A stretch of DNA of 64,000 nt from NCBI GenBank assembly GCA_028023455.1, contig JAQFVV010012420.1:9445194-9509193 (forward strand), read 5' to 3'. Both the position numbers and the translations under genes were made by a program. The stretch comes from Epiperipatus broadwayi. Its lineage: Eukaryota > Onychophora > Udeonychophora > Euonychophora > Peripatidae. This document shows, piece by piece, positions 12,561 to 24,930 of this stretch; position 1 is the stretch's first letter, and every line of letters starts with the position of its first letter. Below the pieces are notes generated by a model. That model was not told where the DNA came from. It saw only the letters and a list, made by a program, of their open reading frames with translations, and searched no databases.

Positions 12561-13013
12561 AATAATATTTGTAATGAATTTAATAATAATATATATATAA
12601 AATTAAATTTACAAAAGGAGAATTTGAAGATTAAATTAAATATTTAGATATAGAAATTAATATAGATAAAGATCATAAAATTAAGTTAAAACATTTTATT
12701 AAAGAACATAAATTAAGAAAAATTATTCATGTAGATTCACAACAAGCATGGATGCAAAAATTAGCAGTTATTAAAAACTTTAGATATAGGAATAATAAAT
12801 ATAATATAGATAAAAGTGTAGCTCAGTTACGAAAGAATCAATATATTAAATTATATAAAGATTCTGGATATAATTTTAAAGCTATTAGAAATATATTTTT
12901 TAATTCTAAAAAATATAGTGGATAATAAAATTTGTGAGGAAAATAATGGTATTGATAATGGTAATAATGATCAAATAAGAAATGGATTAGACTTTCATAT
13001 TATCCTAGGATAT

Positions 13014-15058
13014 AAACAATCTGATCAAAACCAGCCTTTATTTATCTATATCACCAAACCCATTTAAAACATAACCTTAACTAACAAGTGGTTGAATATG
13101 CACTATCCCTTCTTTTAAGCATACATATATATATATACACGCGACGAATGTTTGCTTTGTTAAATACCAAGTTAAACAAATGTCACAATGAACTAATTTC
13201 TCTTATTTAATGAAAAATAAAAGTCCAATTAAAGAAATCATTCAAATATGTATATATACCAATAATAAATTAATTATCAATGTGTTACATGTCACGAATT
13301 GAGACATAGACTTAGTAAACATAGTGATGACCCAATGTCAAGCCAATCACTAGGCAACCAAGTGTGGAAAATGAAATTAGAATTCTGTTACATAATTTTA
13401 TTTTTTAATTACAACCAATATAATATGCACAACAATAGACAGCCACAGCAATGTCAAAGGAACACCGAAAACTAAGCGTGATTTAAAAGCAAACCCAGTT
13501 CATTTCCATCTTTTGTTATTTTTCAGATAGTGCATTAACTATATAAAGCCAACATCCTAAGACCGAATGTTTGAATGCAAAAGAAGATGAATGTCTTGTT
13601 CAAATATTCTGAATTATCCACATAATTTTTATTAGCACAAAACCATAAATTACGACCATTGTTTAAATTAGGAAAAGTTTGATAAATTCGTGCGGTTTAA
13701 TAAAATAACTAATTTTAAACTGATATTTGAGAAACTGCACTATTATTCGAACACGGATAAAGAAGAAATAGAACATCACCAGCATTTAAATAAAAAGTTG
13801 AAATAACTTTTTTTTATATAAGCCATTAAATGCCAAATAGCAAATCAAGAAAAGTTAAATTTGTTATAAACTGCTGTGCAATGTATTCTGGCTAAATTAA
13901 CAGTGCCATAGCACTGATTGCTACTGCCCTGACCCTAAATGTCTAGTTTTATTTTATTTCCATACTTGGAAGCATGTCTACAAGTTAGAAGAGTTCATTA
14001 TAGATGAAAGCAATGAAATGGGGGGGGGGGGGGTTATTAAGTTGGATAAATTCTTTTTTTGTTTTTTGTTAAATAAAAAGTTTAGATCAGCTCTCACTCC
14101 ATAACTACTTGACATTGATCATTATCATGATATAGAATGAGGTAACACCTTTAAGATTATTTCATATTAAGCACATTCATTTATTGCAGGACAGAGTTCA
14201 TTATTAACTAACGATTGTTTATATTTATCTTTTCGGTATGAATGATTAATCTTCTTGTATCGATGTTCTTTTCTACCAACCGTAGGGAACCATACATAGA
14301 TAGGGGAGTCCCCAAAGAAGATGGAACATCGCTGATTTGAATTGATCAATGAGGCTACGACAAATGTACCTGTATAATATTATAAATTAGCTAGTTAGCT
14401 TCGCGGTTGATTTAATAATAAATTTTTATTTGCTTTGTAAATAATTAGTGCCATGTTACATATCTCTATCATGAGTAAGAGTTTGAAATAGTAAACATAT
14501 TTAATTATTGATATGGTAGAAATACATCCATGACTTGCACAATTATATTGTTTTATCATGTTAAAAAGTTTTACTTTTTTTTTTGTTGTTTTGTTATTTA
14601 ATAAACATTAACTTGATTTATATTAAAATGGTCTCTAGTTTATGAAAATTGTTTATGCATTCATTCATCAATTAGCAAGCGAGTGTATGCATACATATAC
14701 ATTTCATTCTTGTATAGTAACAGTAATATGCTTGGATGGATCTTTAAATCAATTGGAACCTTTATAGAGATGCGACAGTTACTATCTAGTGTAAGTTCAC
14801 CCCTGAATAGATCCGAAGGCAGATTCTCCAAGAGTTTGAATACTGAGGCACAATGGAGCCCAAAGGAGGGGTGAGATATGAGTGAACTAGCCCAAATTGT
14901 ATCTAAATTTAATATGTAAACACAGAGCTAGCCTATTGGAGGGTAGATACAATCATAGATTAGGTATCGTGTCATTGACGGCATCCTACCCGAAGACCCT
15001 AGGCTCAACTCTAGTGAGATGCGTTTACCCTCTCTTGTGGTAAAATCTCGGCCTGTTA
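13014..15058. other. ~2-kb insertion in the plus-strand Penelope copy, unidentified
   Basis: Comparison with the minus-strand copy shows the element breaking after CCTAGGATATA and resuming at AGGTATAAC. About nine bases of the element are missing at the junction and there is no clear target duplication. The insert has no terminal inverted repeats that I can find. Its right 250 bp is GC-richer and contains the string GTAAAATCTCGGCCTG. It holds a 14-G tract at 14020 and no convincing gene. It could be an old unclassified element or a rearrangement. Confidence 0.5.
14020..14033 (+). repeat. Poly(G) tract, 14 G
   Basis: A run of 14 consecutive G in a very A/T-rich context. Two similar runs lie at 17428 and 18126. 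Confidence 0.95.
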
Positions 15059-15456
15059 CAAGGTATAACAAAAATTATATTGAGAAGAATATGAATATTG
15101 GCTGGACAAATAGTAAAAATTTCAATCTATTAATAGGTAATTATAGGTTAAGAGATGATATACAGTACAAAAAAGCAATTGTATATAAAATTACATGTGA
15201 AATTTGTAAAATGATTTACTTTGAGCATACTGACAAACAATTAGAGATAAGAGCCAAAGAATATAATAATGCAATTAACAGAAGAGATGATAAATCTGCA
15301 TTATACATTCATTATTTGAAATATGGACATAGAATAGATGCTACAAAAAGTATTAAACATTTAAATTACATCAAAGATCCCAAAAGAAGACAAATATATG
15401 AAATATACTATATTAAAAATAATTGGTTAATTAAAAAAGAATGGAAAATTATATAA
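15059..15456 (+). pseudogene. Penelope-like GIY-YIG domain and C-terminus
   Basis: The frame from about 15061 reads through AIVYKITCEICKMIYFEHTD and KQLEIRAKEYNNAINRR to KDPKRRQIYEIYYIKNNW and a stop at 15456. This is the endonuclease and tail of the plus-strand Penelope copy. The core reads YFEHTD where the sister copy has YFGHTG, so a conserved glycine is lost and nuclease activity is doubtful. The upstream RT is separated by the 2-kb insertion. Bases 15019-15060 of the open frame belong to the insertion, not the element. Confidence 0.8.
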
Positions 15457-16619
15457 AATGACATGATAATTTATTTATTGTATTGTTATGATATAGTCAA
15501 TTATTTAGTAATTACTGGATTTTTATATGAGGATTTTGATTTATTTTAATGATTTATATTGTTTTAATTTCATTATTGAACACTAGATAGTTTTATATCT
15601 GAAATAGTTTGTTAACATTAAATAGATTAACATTTGAAAAGGGCACCAAACCTGATGCTGAAAAAGGCTTTTAATGTATAAAATTTTTATTGATATTTAT
15701 TTATATAGCTGTTGTAAAGAATTTATTATTTTCTGATTATTATTTTATGGAAGAACAGCACAAAGATTTTTGTTCTTTGCCAATTTTGAAATTAATATGT
15801 ATATCCCTTATGTGTAATAAATCATTGAGTAACTTAAAATTTGAAAATATCACTTCAAGGGAAAAGTGTTTGACATTTTTGCTTTTGATTGGAATTTTTT
15901 TTTAAAAAAGAAAATGCTTACCAAAACTATATTGTAAATGAACTTTATGTAATACATATGATTTTACTTTAAATTAATTTGACACTTACATTTTGCATAT
16001 ATCACTAAATATTTCTGCATTAAGTTAATATGTGAATAATAGGGCATTAACTTAAAATACGTAGACATCCTTTTGTTGAAAAGTATTTGATTTTTTTTTT
16101 TAAAAAACAAAAAAAAAAATAACCTTAACAAAAACTATATTGTAAACCAATTTTATTATAACGTAAATGAAATTTACAACTAAAACCAAGAAAATTGTGC
16201 GCATTATTTAAAACATATTGAAGTTCTAAGAACAATTATTAAATTTGATACCAAAATATTCAACATTTTCCCACCCACTGTTCCATATCTAAGAAACTAA
16301 GTCACCTATCTAAAATATTATAGTGCCTTGTCACTTTGGTAGTGACTTAAAAAAATTAAATAATTTCCTTAAGTTGTATTGAATTTAAATCTCAATTTTA
16401 AATTGGACCCAAAAAAAATCTATATATTACCCTCTCGTAAGCCTTAAAAAAATATATTAAAGTTCTTAGAACAATTTTTCAATTTGATATCAAAATTTTC
16501 CTACCCAGTGTTATCATGTCTAAGAAATTTGGTTACCTACTTAAAATATAGTTCCATATTGCTTTGGATGGTGTTTCTTATATACTAAATTTGAGCCAAT
16601 TCTATTGAATTTAACACTA

Positions 16620-17040
16620 TAAAACCTTCATTTTAAAATTTTATTTTACTTTAAATAATAATAGTCCTAACAATAGTTTAAAAACAAACAAACAAATATT
16701 GTAACTTAAATAAAACCATTTAAAAACATATTCTGATGACATGAGGTTTAAACAAAGAACATAAGATTTATTTTTACATTTTCTTTTGTTTTGTGTTTAG
16801 ATTTTTTTTATCAAATAAAAACATTTTAATACCTTAATTTTAAAATTTTATTTTAATTTAAATAATAATAGTTCTAACAATAGTTTAAAAATAAACAAAT
16901 ATTGTAACTTAAATAAAACCATTTAAAAACATAGCATTTTGATGACATGAGGTCTAAATGAACATAAGATTTATTTTTACATTTTTTTTTGTTTTGTGTT
17001 TAGATTTTTTTATCAAATAAAAACATTTTAATAATATAAA
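16620..17040 (+). repeat. ~207-bp tandem pair
   Basis: Two consecutive copies share TTTTAAAATTTTATTTTA, CTAACAATAGTTTAAAAA, GATGACATGAGGT and TTTTGTTTTGTGTTTAGA in the same order. They differ by small indels. Confidence 0.7.
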
Positions 17041-17427
17041 TGAGGAATACAAAGTTTATTTTTAAATTTCTAAAAAAAAAAATGTTTCATTTTTATTTTC
17101 TGTTCTATTTTTAAACTATTTCCAAATCTATATTTTGTGCATATAAAGTACTCTGAATCTTAACTTTATCAATTAATTATCCCAGTATTATTTCATAATA
17201 TCATTGCAGTATATTAAAAAAATAAAATGGGATGTAGATACCTGTGCACATTGGTTAAATGAGGAAGGACTTCATATTTTTTTAGGCAATATTTTAAAAA
17301 TAAAATGTAAAAATTCCAAGGCTCATTTTTAAAGAAATTATTTTGCATATTAAAACTTTGGATGACTGTAAACCATAGTATTTAAATATTGTGTGTATTT
17401 GAATGCAGCAGCATGTATGTTTATGTT

Positions 17428-17440
17428 GGGGGGGGGGGGG
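17428..17440 (+). repeat. Poly(G) tract, 13 G
   Basis: Thirteen consecutive G following TTATGTT. One of three such tracts within about 4.1 kb. Confidence 0.95.
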
Positions 17441-17858
17441 TATTTAATTTCATCATTGTATATAAATGTTATAGATTATCAAATAATTACATTATTATAA
17501 TTGAAATATCTTAAATAAATAAGCAACTTGTTTGGTTCCACTGCTTCATACTTTCCAGTCATTTTTAATTATAGCTTTACAACTTAGAGTAATAATTGAT
17601 GTTTATTAAAGGGAAATATAACTGACTACTGAGCATGCTGCATGGCACTTTTTTTTATGATTAACTATTAGGTTCTTGAATATGTTTATCATTTAGAAGT
17701 CGTCGTCCCCCTCTCTTTTTTTAAAAATATTCTTATAAACTTAATATTATACTTAAAAATGTTTGTGTTTTTGAAAAATGAATCTAGTTGAAACACCTGT
17801 ATTTGTTCTTTCATACATACTTTATAGTTATTTATAGATTTTTAAAATTTTATTTCAG

Positions 17859-18029
17859 AAAATGCCGGAAATGCTAAAAAGTCAAGAGAAGTGTGTGTTA
17901 CAAAGGCAAACAAAAGAGTACAAACAACGCTTAAAAGAGAAACGAAGTGGATTATTTTTACAAGAGGAAGTTTTAGTACTGGAAAAAAATGAAGACATCT
18001 CCTTTGAAGATATTGATGTTTTAGATTGA
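17859..18029 (+). CDS. Last exon of an unidentified plus-strand gene
   Basis: A good acceptor (TTTTAAAATTTTATTTCAG) ends at 17858. The frame that follows is open for 56 codons to TGA at 18027-18029, with AATAAA at 18053. The peptide starts KMPEMLKSQEKC, continues through a charged, probably coiled-coil stretch (QRQTKEYKQRLKEKRS), and ends in an acidic tail, EDISFEDIDVLD. The composition is far from translated A/T-rich junk, which supports a real exon. I do not recognise the protein. Upstream exons were not found; they may lie in this window unrecognised or to the left of it. If the methionine at 17862 were a start it would be a 55-residue protein, but the acceptor makes a terminal exon more likely. 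Confidence 0.55.
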   Translation, partial: KMPEMLKSQEKCVLQRQTKEYKQRLKEKRSGLFLQEEVLVLEKNEDISFEDIDVLD

Positions 18030-20033
18030 TTAAAAATCTACTATCACTGGAAAATAAACCTCCAGAATTGTATAAATTAAAACAAATCAATGTAAAAGTT
18101 TATTTTTCTTGTTTTTTTTTTTTTTGGGGGGGGGGGGGTTAACTAAAAAAAAATATAATAATAATTTCAGTTTATAATTTTATATTTACAGTAAAATTTT
18201 TATATAAATATATGTGTATTGGATACTTCATTTATCTATATGCACAGCTTTTTTTCTATGTTTTCTTAGATCAACTTACATTTCCATCTTTCATTCATAA
18301 ATTTAAAAAAACACCAATTTCCCCTAAGATTATGACATTTGGCATTGTTGCTGAAACATTTTATCTATTGTTTAATTAACTCTTCAACAGATTGACATTT
18401 CCATTGTTCTCCTTAATGGTAATTTTTCTAAGTGTTCCACATATTGAAATTGGGCTTTATTTCTTAGAAATATAAGTTTACAAATGAAAAACATCCTTAA
18501 AAATCATATTTGAACTTTGCAAATATGAGGGAGGGGGTGAAATTCATAATGAGAATATTTTTTTTTTATTGGATGATTATTGTAACACTGAAAAGATTTA
18601 ATTAACAAAGTCTTCATTGTCTGAACTTTATAAAATGCTATTGAATTAATGTTATCATAGATCTATGAAATCCTAATCTAAAATTTAAAAATGTATTTAT
18701 TAAAATATCACAAAAGTTCTATACTCTGGTGGTTAATACCCTGTTTCACTGTTGCTACTATTTTCGTAACTTGTATTTTTAAAAATAAAAAATTCGAAAA
18801 AAAAAAACTTAAGTAGAATCATGAAAAGATTTTTTTTAATAATTAATATAATATATATTTTGAAAATAATATTTAAATAAATTATAGAAAATATACATTT
18901 TTGTGTTCATTGCTAGTAATTGGATAGGAGTTTACAATTAGTCTTATAACTGTTCTATCAATTAGCAACCTTATGGATGGAATTTGGATCCTTTATAAAT
19001 TTTTGTTTGTTTCTGCCATCAAAATGAATACAAAAGTGGCAAAATAGTGTTACAGATGGCCATTAGGGAAAGAAAGCTATCTGTAGGACATCATTTTTTT
19101 AAATACAAAATGAGTACATTAATATCAATCCATATAATTTGGCAACTATTGTCTGTATAAAATTCCAAAGATTATCTTTAATCTTTTTACAATTTAAGTA
19201 TCTTAGGGTGAATTATGGTCTTAATTTTTTTTTTTTACCATACCTGAATACACACATTAAAAAATTAAACTAATACATTACATTGAAAGAAATTAATATA
19301 TATGTTTGTGTTTTAAAATAAAATTAAAAAAACACATTGAATAAATATATATAGTATATTTATAATTATGATTAATTGCTCAGGAAATCCTATAATCGTA
19401 AATATCCAAGTGACAAGATGACCACAGTTCTTACTTTCAACTAACTGTTGAGTTTCTTTTTTTTTTTAACTTTTCCTAGTTAAACAATCTGACCAGGAAT
19501 TTTATTCTCCTAGGCACTGCGTTTTATTTTAATCAAAAAAGATTTTTTTTTTTTGAAGTACTAATCTTTTCATATACTAAGGCAACAAATTGGTATATTT
19601 TTATTTATTCTTGATTGTATTGTTGAAATGAGCTTTATTTTCATTTATTCTGCAATTTTTCTAGACATGAATTCAATAAACAAAATTAATATAAAAAATA
19701 AAATATTAACAAATTGTCAATAACAAAAGACTTTTAGTCTGTAGGCTATAAAAATGTTTAGAAAGGAATAAATTATAATTGCAAAATTCATATTTTTCAT
19801 ATGTATCATCCGAAAGCATAACTTAAATTATAAAACTCCTAAAACATTTAAGTTATAAAATTGAAATATAAATGTCTACACATTTAAAAATACAAAGATA
19901 GGTTTTATATAAACATTTCCACATAAATAAGTTGATGCAGCCAAGTATGCTAGTATCTTTTCAATTATACTCAATATGACTATTTGCTTCATTAGTTCTT
20001 ATTGGTTGAAAATACCTTTTTTTCTTTGAAATG
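18030..20033. other. 3' flank and A/T-rich noncoding DNA
   Basis: It begins with the 3' untranslated region of the exon at 17859-18029, including AATAAA at 18053, then a run of 14 T followed by 13 G at 18112-18138. The rest is A/T-rich with no supported gene. A 40-odd-codon plus-strand frame near 19010-19150 has no recognisable motif. Confidence 0.5.
18126..18138 (+). repeat. T14-G13 tract
   Basis: Fourteen T (18112-18125) run directly into thirteen G. The third poly(G) tract of the cluster, just past the polyadenylation signal of the upstream exon. Confidence 0.95.
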
Positions 20034-20330
20034 TTTATTTCTAATAATTCCTGAAGGGTACTTTGGGATTAGTGTGCTACTGTGATGTAATTGCCAGCCA
20101 TAATTATTCTTTGTGAATTATTCTAACATTAGGTTTTCATAATTTTGCTGCCTGTGTTTGTGACAGCACAATGCCATACCTTTCTCCAGTGATTGCAGGG
20201 GGAGGGATGCTTTAAGGTGGTAGAATACCATAGTTGAAGTGCTAGAATAATTTGCAAAGTTAGAATAATTATGGTTGGACGATTACATCATGGCAGCGCT
20301 AATCTCAAAGTATCCTGATGTTAGAACTAA
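20034..20330. mobile_element. MITE, ~295 bp, long imperfect inverted repeats
   Basis: The left arm (about 20040-20127) and right arm (about 20237-20330) pair over most of their length. Shared segments include GGGATTAG/GAGATTAG, GATGTAAT and CCATAATTATTCT in opposite orientation. The centre is unpaired. No coding capacity. The family is unknown and the exact ends are uncertain because of the A/T-rich flanks. Confidence 0.6.
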
Positions 20331-20741
20331 TAATTTACGAAAACTATTTCTATTAACATTTTTATCATTGGAAATGGATTTGAGCCATTCAATAGCAAAT
20401 GTATGTGTGTAGAATCTGGAATAATTGCAAAATGTTTAACAGTTTGGGGGAAAAGTTATACTTAAATGAGTTTACAAAATGACTCGATTATATAGCAGTT
20501 TTTAAAAACTACTTTTTGTTATAAAAAAAATTGGGTCAATTAATCATTAATTTTTTTGATTACATAAAAATGAAATCACAAAATCTATATTGCTAGTAGT
20601 TTTTTTTATTATATGATATTTTGGGTAGTTGGATGAAATGTTTTATTCATCTTTTGAATAAGGATTATGCATATATATCTAACTTGATTAAGCTTAAACA
20701 GTTCTTTGTAATCTTAAAAATAGAAAAGATTCTGATACTTT

Positions 20742-20840
20742 TGTTTTTTTTCCTATGTCAAATGCGTTGACCGGAAGCGAACCAGAGCCAGCTGCTTAGA
20801 AGACAGCTTATGATAATCGCTAGACCACTAACGCTTGTAG
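20742..20840 (-). mobile_element. Short tRNA-derived SINE, minus strand
   Basis: On the minus strand, 20834-20764 folds as a tRNA-like cloverleaf. There is an A-box-like TAGTGGTCTAGCG, a 5-bp anticodon stem GCTGT/GCAGC with loop CTTCTAA (formal anticodon TCT), and a B box GGTTCGCTTCC. The acceptor ends pair over about five bases (GCGTT/AACGC). It continues through TGACATAGG into an A-rich tail (about 20742-20751). The copy at 41609 has the same tail string, so this is a SINE family rather than a lone tRNA gene. Mismatches in the acceptor and T stems argue against a working tRNA. Confidence 0.6.
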
Positions 20841-21056
20841 TGTGGAAGTGATATTTTAACTTTAAAACTATTGGAATTTTTTGAAAACGTGAAACTAATA
20901 TGTTATATTTTGTTTCCGGTTACAGTTAGTAATTCACATTTCATTGATGAGCCTTGATTACAATACATTATTTACTGTACTGTAGGTGTATAGTATGTTT
21001 CAACATCCACATATGTATGTATAACATGTTTTTTTATGTATATAGAGTGCATATAC

Positions 21057-21060
21057 ATAC
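21057..21060. repeat. Target-site duplication ATAC, left copy
   Basis: Four bases before the first TG of the long-LTR element, repeated at 29011-29014. Confidence 0.6.
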
Positions 21061-24000
21061 TGAAGCAATCGACTTGATACTCAGATCAAGCTTCACAGCC
21101 CACTCAGAATCTCCCAACACCAAACCATATTCAAACTCCATCCTTACACACGTATACATATTTATTAATACATATATTTTGTAGCTTAACTAATAAAATG
21201 ATAACTGACATATATATATAGATATTTTAATGTAACTAATTTTAATGAATAAATATTGACTTTTAATTCATATACGTGCGTAATGGATCTGTACATAGTA
21301 TAGGTGAGGGTAGATTATTTTTAAAACGTACATCAAATTAAAGTATTATATTAGTGTGTATTTTTATAATTATATTTAATTTATTTTAATCATGGCGGTC
21401 AGAGGTGACACAATCCTTATAAGAATATTCTCGAATGTAATTAAGACAATTTACCGGAAACCCAATTAGTCCATCTAAAACATGATAATTTTATAGAATA
21501 ATGTAAGAAGCCATTAGTGGAAATTTTATTCACTGTCAAATTTGTTTTAAAATCATTTTAAAACAGTCAGTCTGAGAAAGTTTAACAGGATTACATTGTC
21601 TTCAAAACTTAAACAAAAGGTGCATCTGGTCAGCAAATTCCAGATCCACTAAGTGGATAAAGTGCCTCAGGTCTAGCAGTTAAGTGTTTTACAATATCAA
21701 CAGAAAAGTAGTATAAATACTGCTAGATTTGAATCCAGAGGGAACTCAATATTTAAACAGCAATGGTAGAGATAATCCACGCTTGTCGTGACGATAATTC
21801 AATGTATAGTGAGTAGCGGAAATTTTCACCTTTCCGTTCAAACATGTTCTTTCCCACAATCAAAGCTCTGGATCTCAGTACCCATGGACTAATATACACC
21901 TGGGTCTCTTTTTACATGAATTTATTTAACGCAATTTTGAAGTTGCATGCTTCACGTTTCTCCGGAAGTCGAATTCCGATACTGCGCTATTACTTTAAAT
22001 AATAAATTTTGCATACTTACGTCATTAAAAGTAATAGCATATTATTGGAATTCGACTTTCATCTTAGTAATTTCAATATTTTCAGTGCTTTATAATAGTA
22101 AGATTTTATACAATAATAAAATTAAAATCATGATTTCCACATTTTATGTATACCCACATTAAATTTTACAAGATTATAATGTAAATTTGTTCAAACATTG
22201 TGCGTGTTAATTTTGCATTTTAAATCACATTGTTTTTGCTTTTTAAAAAAGAACAATCAATTATTAATCATTTAGTGTCTGCAAGTTTATTTTTAAAAGG
22301 TGAGTAATAGCAGTGGGTACAATTAAAATTGAAAATTAAAGACAAAAATAAGAATTTAATTTTTAGTTGCTAGATTAATTACGTTGTCACCAGAAAACCA
22401 TTAACACAACATGAGAGTGACGTTGCCGCTAGTTATATTTCCTCTTGTGAAGAATCTGAATTTTTACTAGTTTGCAAACGAACCTGTTTACCAGCAAATA
22501 GTGATAATAATTAAAATGTGTATAAAAAAATGTAAATTATGCATAAAAATATATTGTTTTGAATAAAATTAAATATAGTTAAAAAAAAGTTTTGTCTTCT
22601 ATCAATTTTTGTTCAAATTAGAAATTTTTTTATCAAGTCATTTTATTTCTTTATTTTTTTTGCGCGAATTTTAAAGTAATTTTACATTGGTGCTTTGCTT
22701 TTACATGATTTGAAAAATCACAGTCCGTATCCCCCCTTTTTCAAGGTAAGTTACGTCTATTTTTGCACGATTTTGTTTGCGCATGTTTTCTGAGGAACCT
22801 ATTGCGTAAAACGAGACCCAGGTGTACTTAGAGACTGAATAGTTAAATGCTGACTGACCAAATCTAGATCTAGTTCAATCCCAATGGACACTAAATCAAA
22901 GGATCAGCACTAATTTTATAAAGGTAAAAGAACTAGCCACTGCCTAATGTCTAAACTCCTAAATTCAGCCCTCCATAATTATTTCTAATAACTATAATTT
23001 AAAATATTCTATTAGCTGGTCCTTCGACCAGAAATTTAATATTTTGTTAAAATGATTTGTAATTACCTTACCACTAGCTTGTATATAACTTTATTTTCTT
23101 TCTATCATTGAGCCTCTATTAAATAAATGTAATATTTTTTTCATTTTCATGCGGCAGTAATATTTTATAATTTTCATTATTGTGTTTTATATATTTAAAT
23201 ATGCCGATATTTTCTCGAATTTGCCAGTTAGTCTTTATTTTATTTTTTGCCTTCTCTATGTAAAGGGTGACTAGTTTAAGTTGAATTAAAACAAGCTTAT
23301 TTTTATCTTAACGAACGTTTGCGAATTTGGGGAAAACATGTCATAAGGTTATTGTAGAAAAATGAATCTTTTTCTAAGAAATGTTTTTTATTTTATTTGA
23401 ATAATAAGCGCTAACCTTAAACTGTATTGTTATCTGAAATTAAGTCTGTTATTTTGAAATTAATAACCACCACCCCATTCGTATATGTATTTCATTAGGT
23501 TTATTATAATATAAAGCACTTATTAACCGAATTCTCATTTATTTAATGTGGGAAGTTTATAGATAAAGTAATGGAGAAGGGGTCTATTCTAATGATTATG
23601 TATTTTAATAATAAGCTTAAATCCATTACTGTTTAGTATTTAAGTCATACTATTACGTTGGACATTCCCAATATATATAGGTTATAATTCATTCACCCTT
23701 ACTGTTAAAATATGTTTTTTTGTTTCAAGCGTTCTATGCAAACAGGCCTCCATATTCAAATACACGTGTGTCTTCATGCTTCGTTCCCTGGGATTTTCGG
23801 TAATCTGGATCCCGTATATTCATTCCAAGTCCAAGAACATGGCTAGCAATCCTCCCTTCCCTGTCTTATTTTGTATGAGCTATTGTCATAGGGTTGCTCC
23901 GGTAAATGCCTGGCCTATTATTAATAGCCGACACCTTTCTGTGAACTGAACCTGCCAAAGTAGCAGAAGAAATTCGGTTACCATTCTTTGTCCTTCAATT

Positions 24001-24930
24001 TGGAAGCACATTTTTCGGATCCAAGATTGGATCACCTAATTCTGCCACCATGCATACCCTGCTCTCTTAAAGTTCTTGCCATAACTCAAACCTATGAATG
24101 TCCATAAACCATAATATAATCCTATTAAACAGATCTATTTACTATATTAATATTTTTATATGCGCGTCTTTTTGCAATGCATTATATATATATGTTAATG
24201 AGCTATCCCACATATTTCTCAGTCAGGAAAACATCCTTTCACCTATTAATATAAATATTTTTGTAATAAAGTTAATATTTCAATCATAAAATATTTGTAA
24301 GCTAAATCGTTTAAGTGCTATATTTTCTATCTGGGGGTGGATAGGTATCAATGATATTTCCTCATTGCGCTAAATCAACTGTTCATCAGTATAGTTAATT
24401 ATTAGCACATGAACTAGCCGCAATCAAAGTAATCAATCAAATCTCATTTTCTAAGGTATAAACAAATGTCATTCAAATTATATTTACATCAAGAGATCAA
24501 TGATTAATAAAATAAAACAAGTATTTATGCATATTTCTTTAAATTAATAAATCATATATATCATAAACTTGCAGAATCATCGTTTTCTTTTTGTCTTGGT
24601 TATTAAATTATGCTCGCTCTGACTAGATCTTATGGATATAATTAATATGAAAGATCACAACCTTTAAATGGGTCAAACTTTATTTAATGCTAAAATATTC
24701 CGTTATATAATTTTAAATTAGAATCTTTTTGTGTCTCCGCTATGCGATGCTGGCGGAGAGATAAATTAGATCTGTATCATCGGGATTGTTGCTTATAAGT
24801 TGATAGATCTGGAAATAGGGCAGAGTTCATGAGTGTTTCTGACTTATGTATCTTGTGCATGATTGGACTCTAGATACTTTTGCATAGATGCTAGATCTTG
24901 TTATATGAACAGACAAAACCGAACAGTACA
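21061..24930 (+). repeat. 5' LTR of long-LTR element
   Basis: 3870 bp including the mariner-type MITE at 21897-22824; about 2.94 kb without it. It is collinear with 25972-29010 apart from small indels and substitutions. Short frames inside it are not conserved between the two LTRs, so I annotate no genes in it. Confidence 0.68.
21897..22824. mobile_element. Mariner-type MITE, copy 1
   Basis: Ends are CACCTGGGTCTC and its complement, flanked by TA on both sides (21895-21896 and 22825-22826). The 3' LTR, which lacks the insert, has a single TA at the matching place (ATGTACTTAGAG), which is the empty site. A subterminal GGTTCCTCAGAAAA-type box lies near the right end. TA duplication and these ends fit the Tc1/mariner group. 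There is no transposase frame, so it is non-autonomous. It is the same family as 38914-39799 in the opposite orientation. Confidence 0.82.

Larger units (their letters stand above)
11485..15685 (+). mobile_element. Penelope-like retroelement, degraded and interrupted, plus strand
   Basis: This is a second copy of the same family, in opposite orientation to the minus-strand copy, with an unpaired ~150-bp spacer around 11330-11485. The N-terminal part (11464-11853) has EQNMLLSKGPFFIPI, the conserved start of Penelope reverse transcriptases. Motif A reads TMDIEKMYP near 12250, motif B VMGCAIS near 12430 and motif C RYVDDILIIGN near 12520. Many frameshifts separate them. The element is cut at 13013 by about 2 kb of unrelated DNA and resumes at 15059 in the GIY-YIG region. 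Its 3' untranslated end, with GGCACCAAACCTGATGCTGA, finishes near 15685. Confidence 0.8.
15690..17858. other. A/T-rich noncoding DNA with degenerate direct repeats
   Basis: No gene is supported. The stretch is built from diverged duplications. One block around 15900-15960 returns near 16105-16170. Blocks at 16215-16345 and 16460-16575 share AAAGTTCT(A/T)AGAACAATT. A ~207-bp tandem pair covers 16620-17040. It precedes the acceptor at 17858, so at least its right part is probably intron. Confidence 0.55.

Noticed and set aside
14167-14349. 60-residue minus-strand frame with GRKEHRYKKINHSYRKDKYK
   Set aside because: It lies in the unidentified 2-kb insert, has no motif or splice context, and the composition is compatible with chance.
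15660-15685. Hammerhead ribozyme core at the Penelope 3' end (CTGATGCTGAAAAAGG)
   Set aside because: CTGATG and GAAA are present, but the stem II and stem III pairing required for a hammerhead is not.
20764-20834. A functional tRNA-Arg(TCT) gene
   Set aside because: Acceptor and T-stem mismatches, an A-tail and a shared 3' tail with another copy indicate a SINE.
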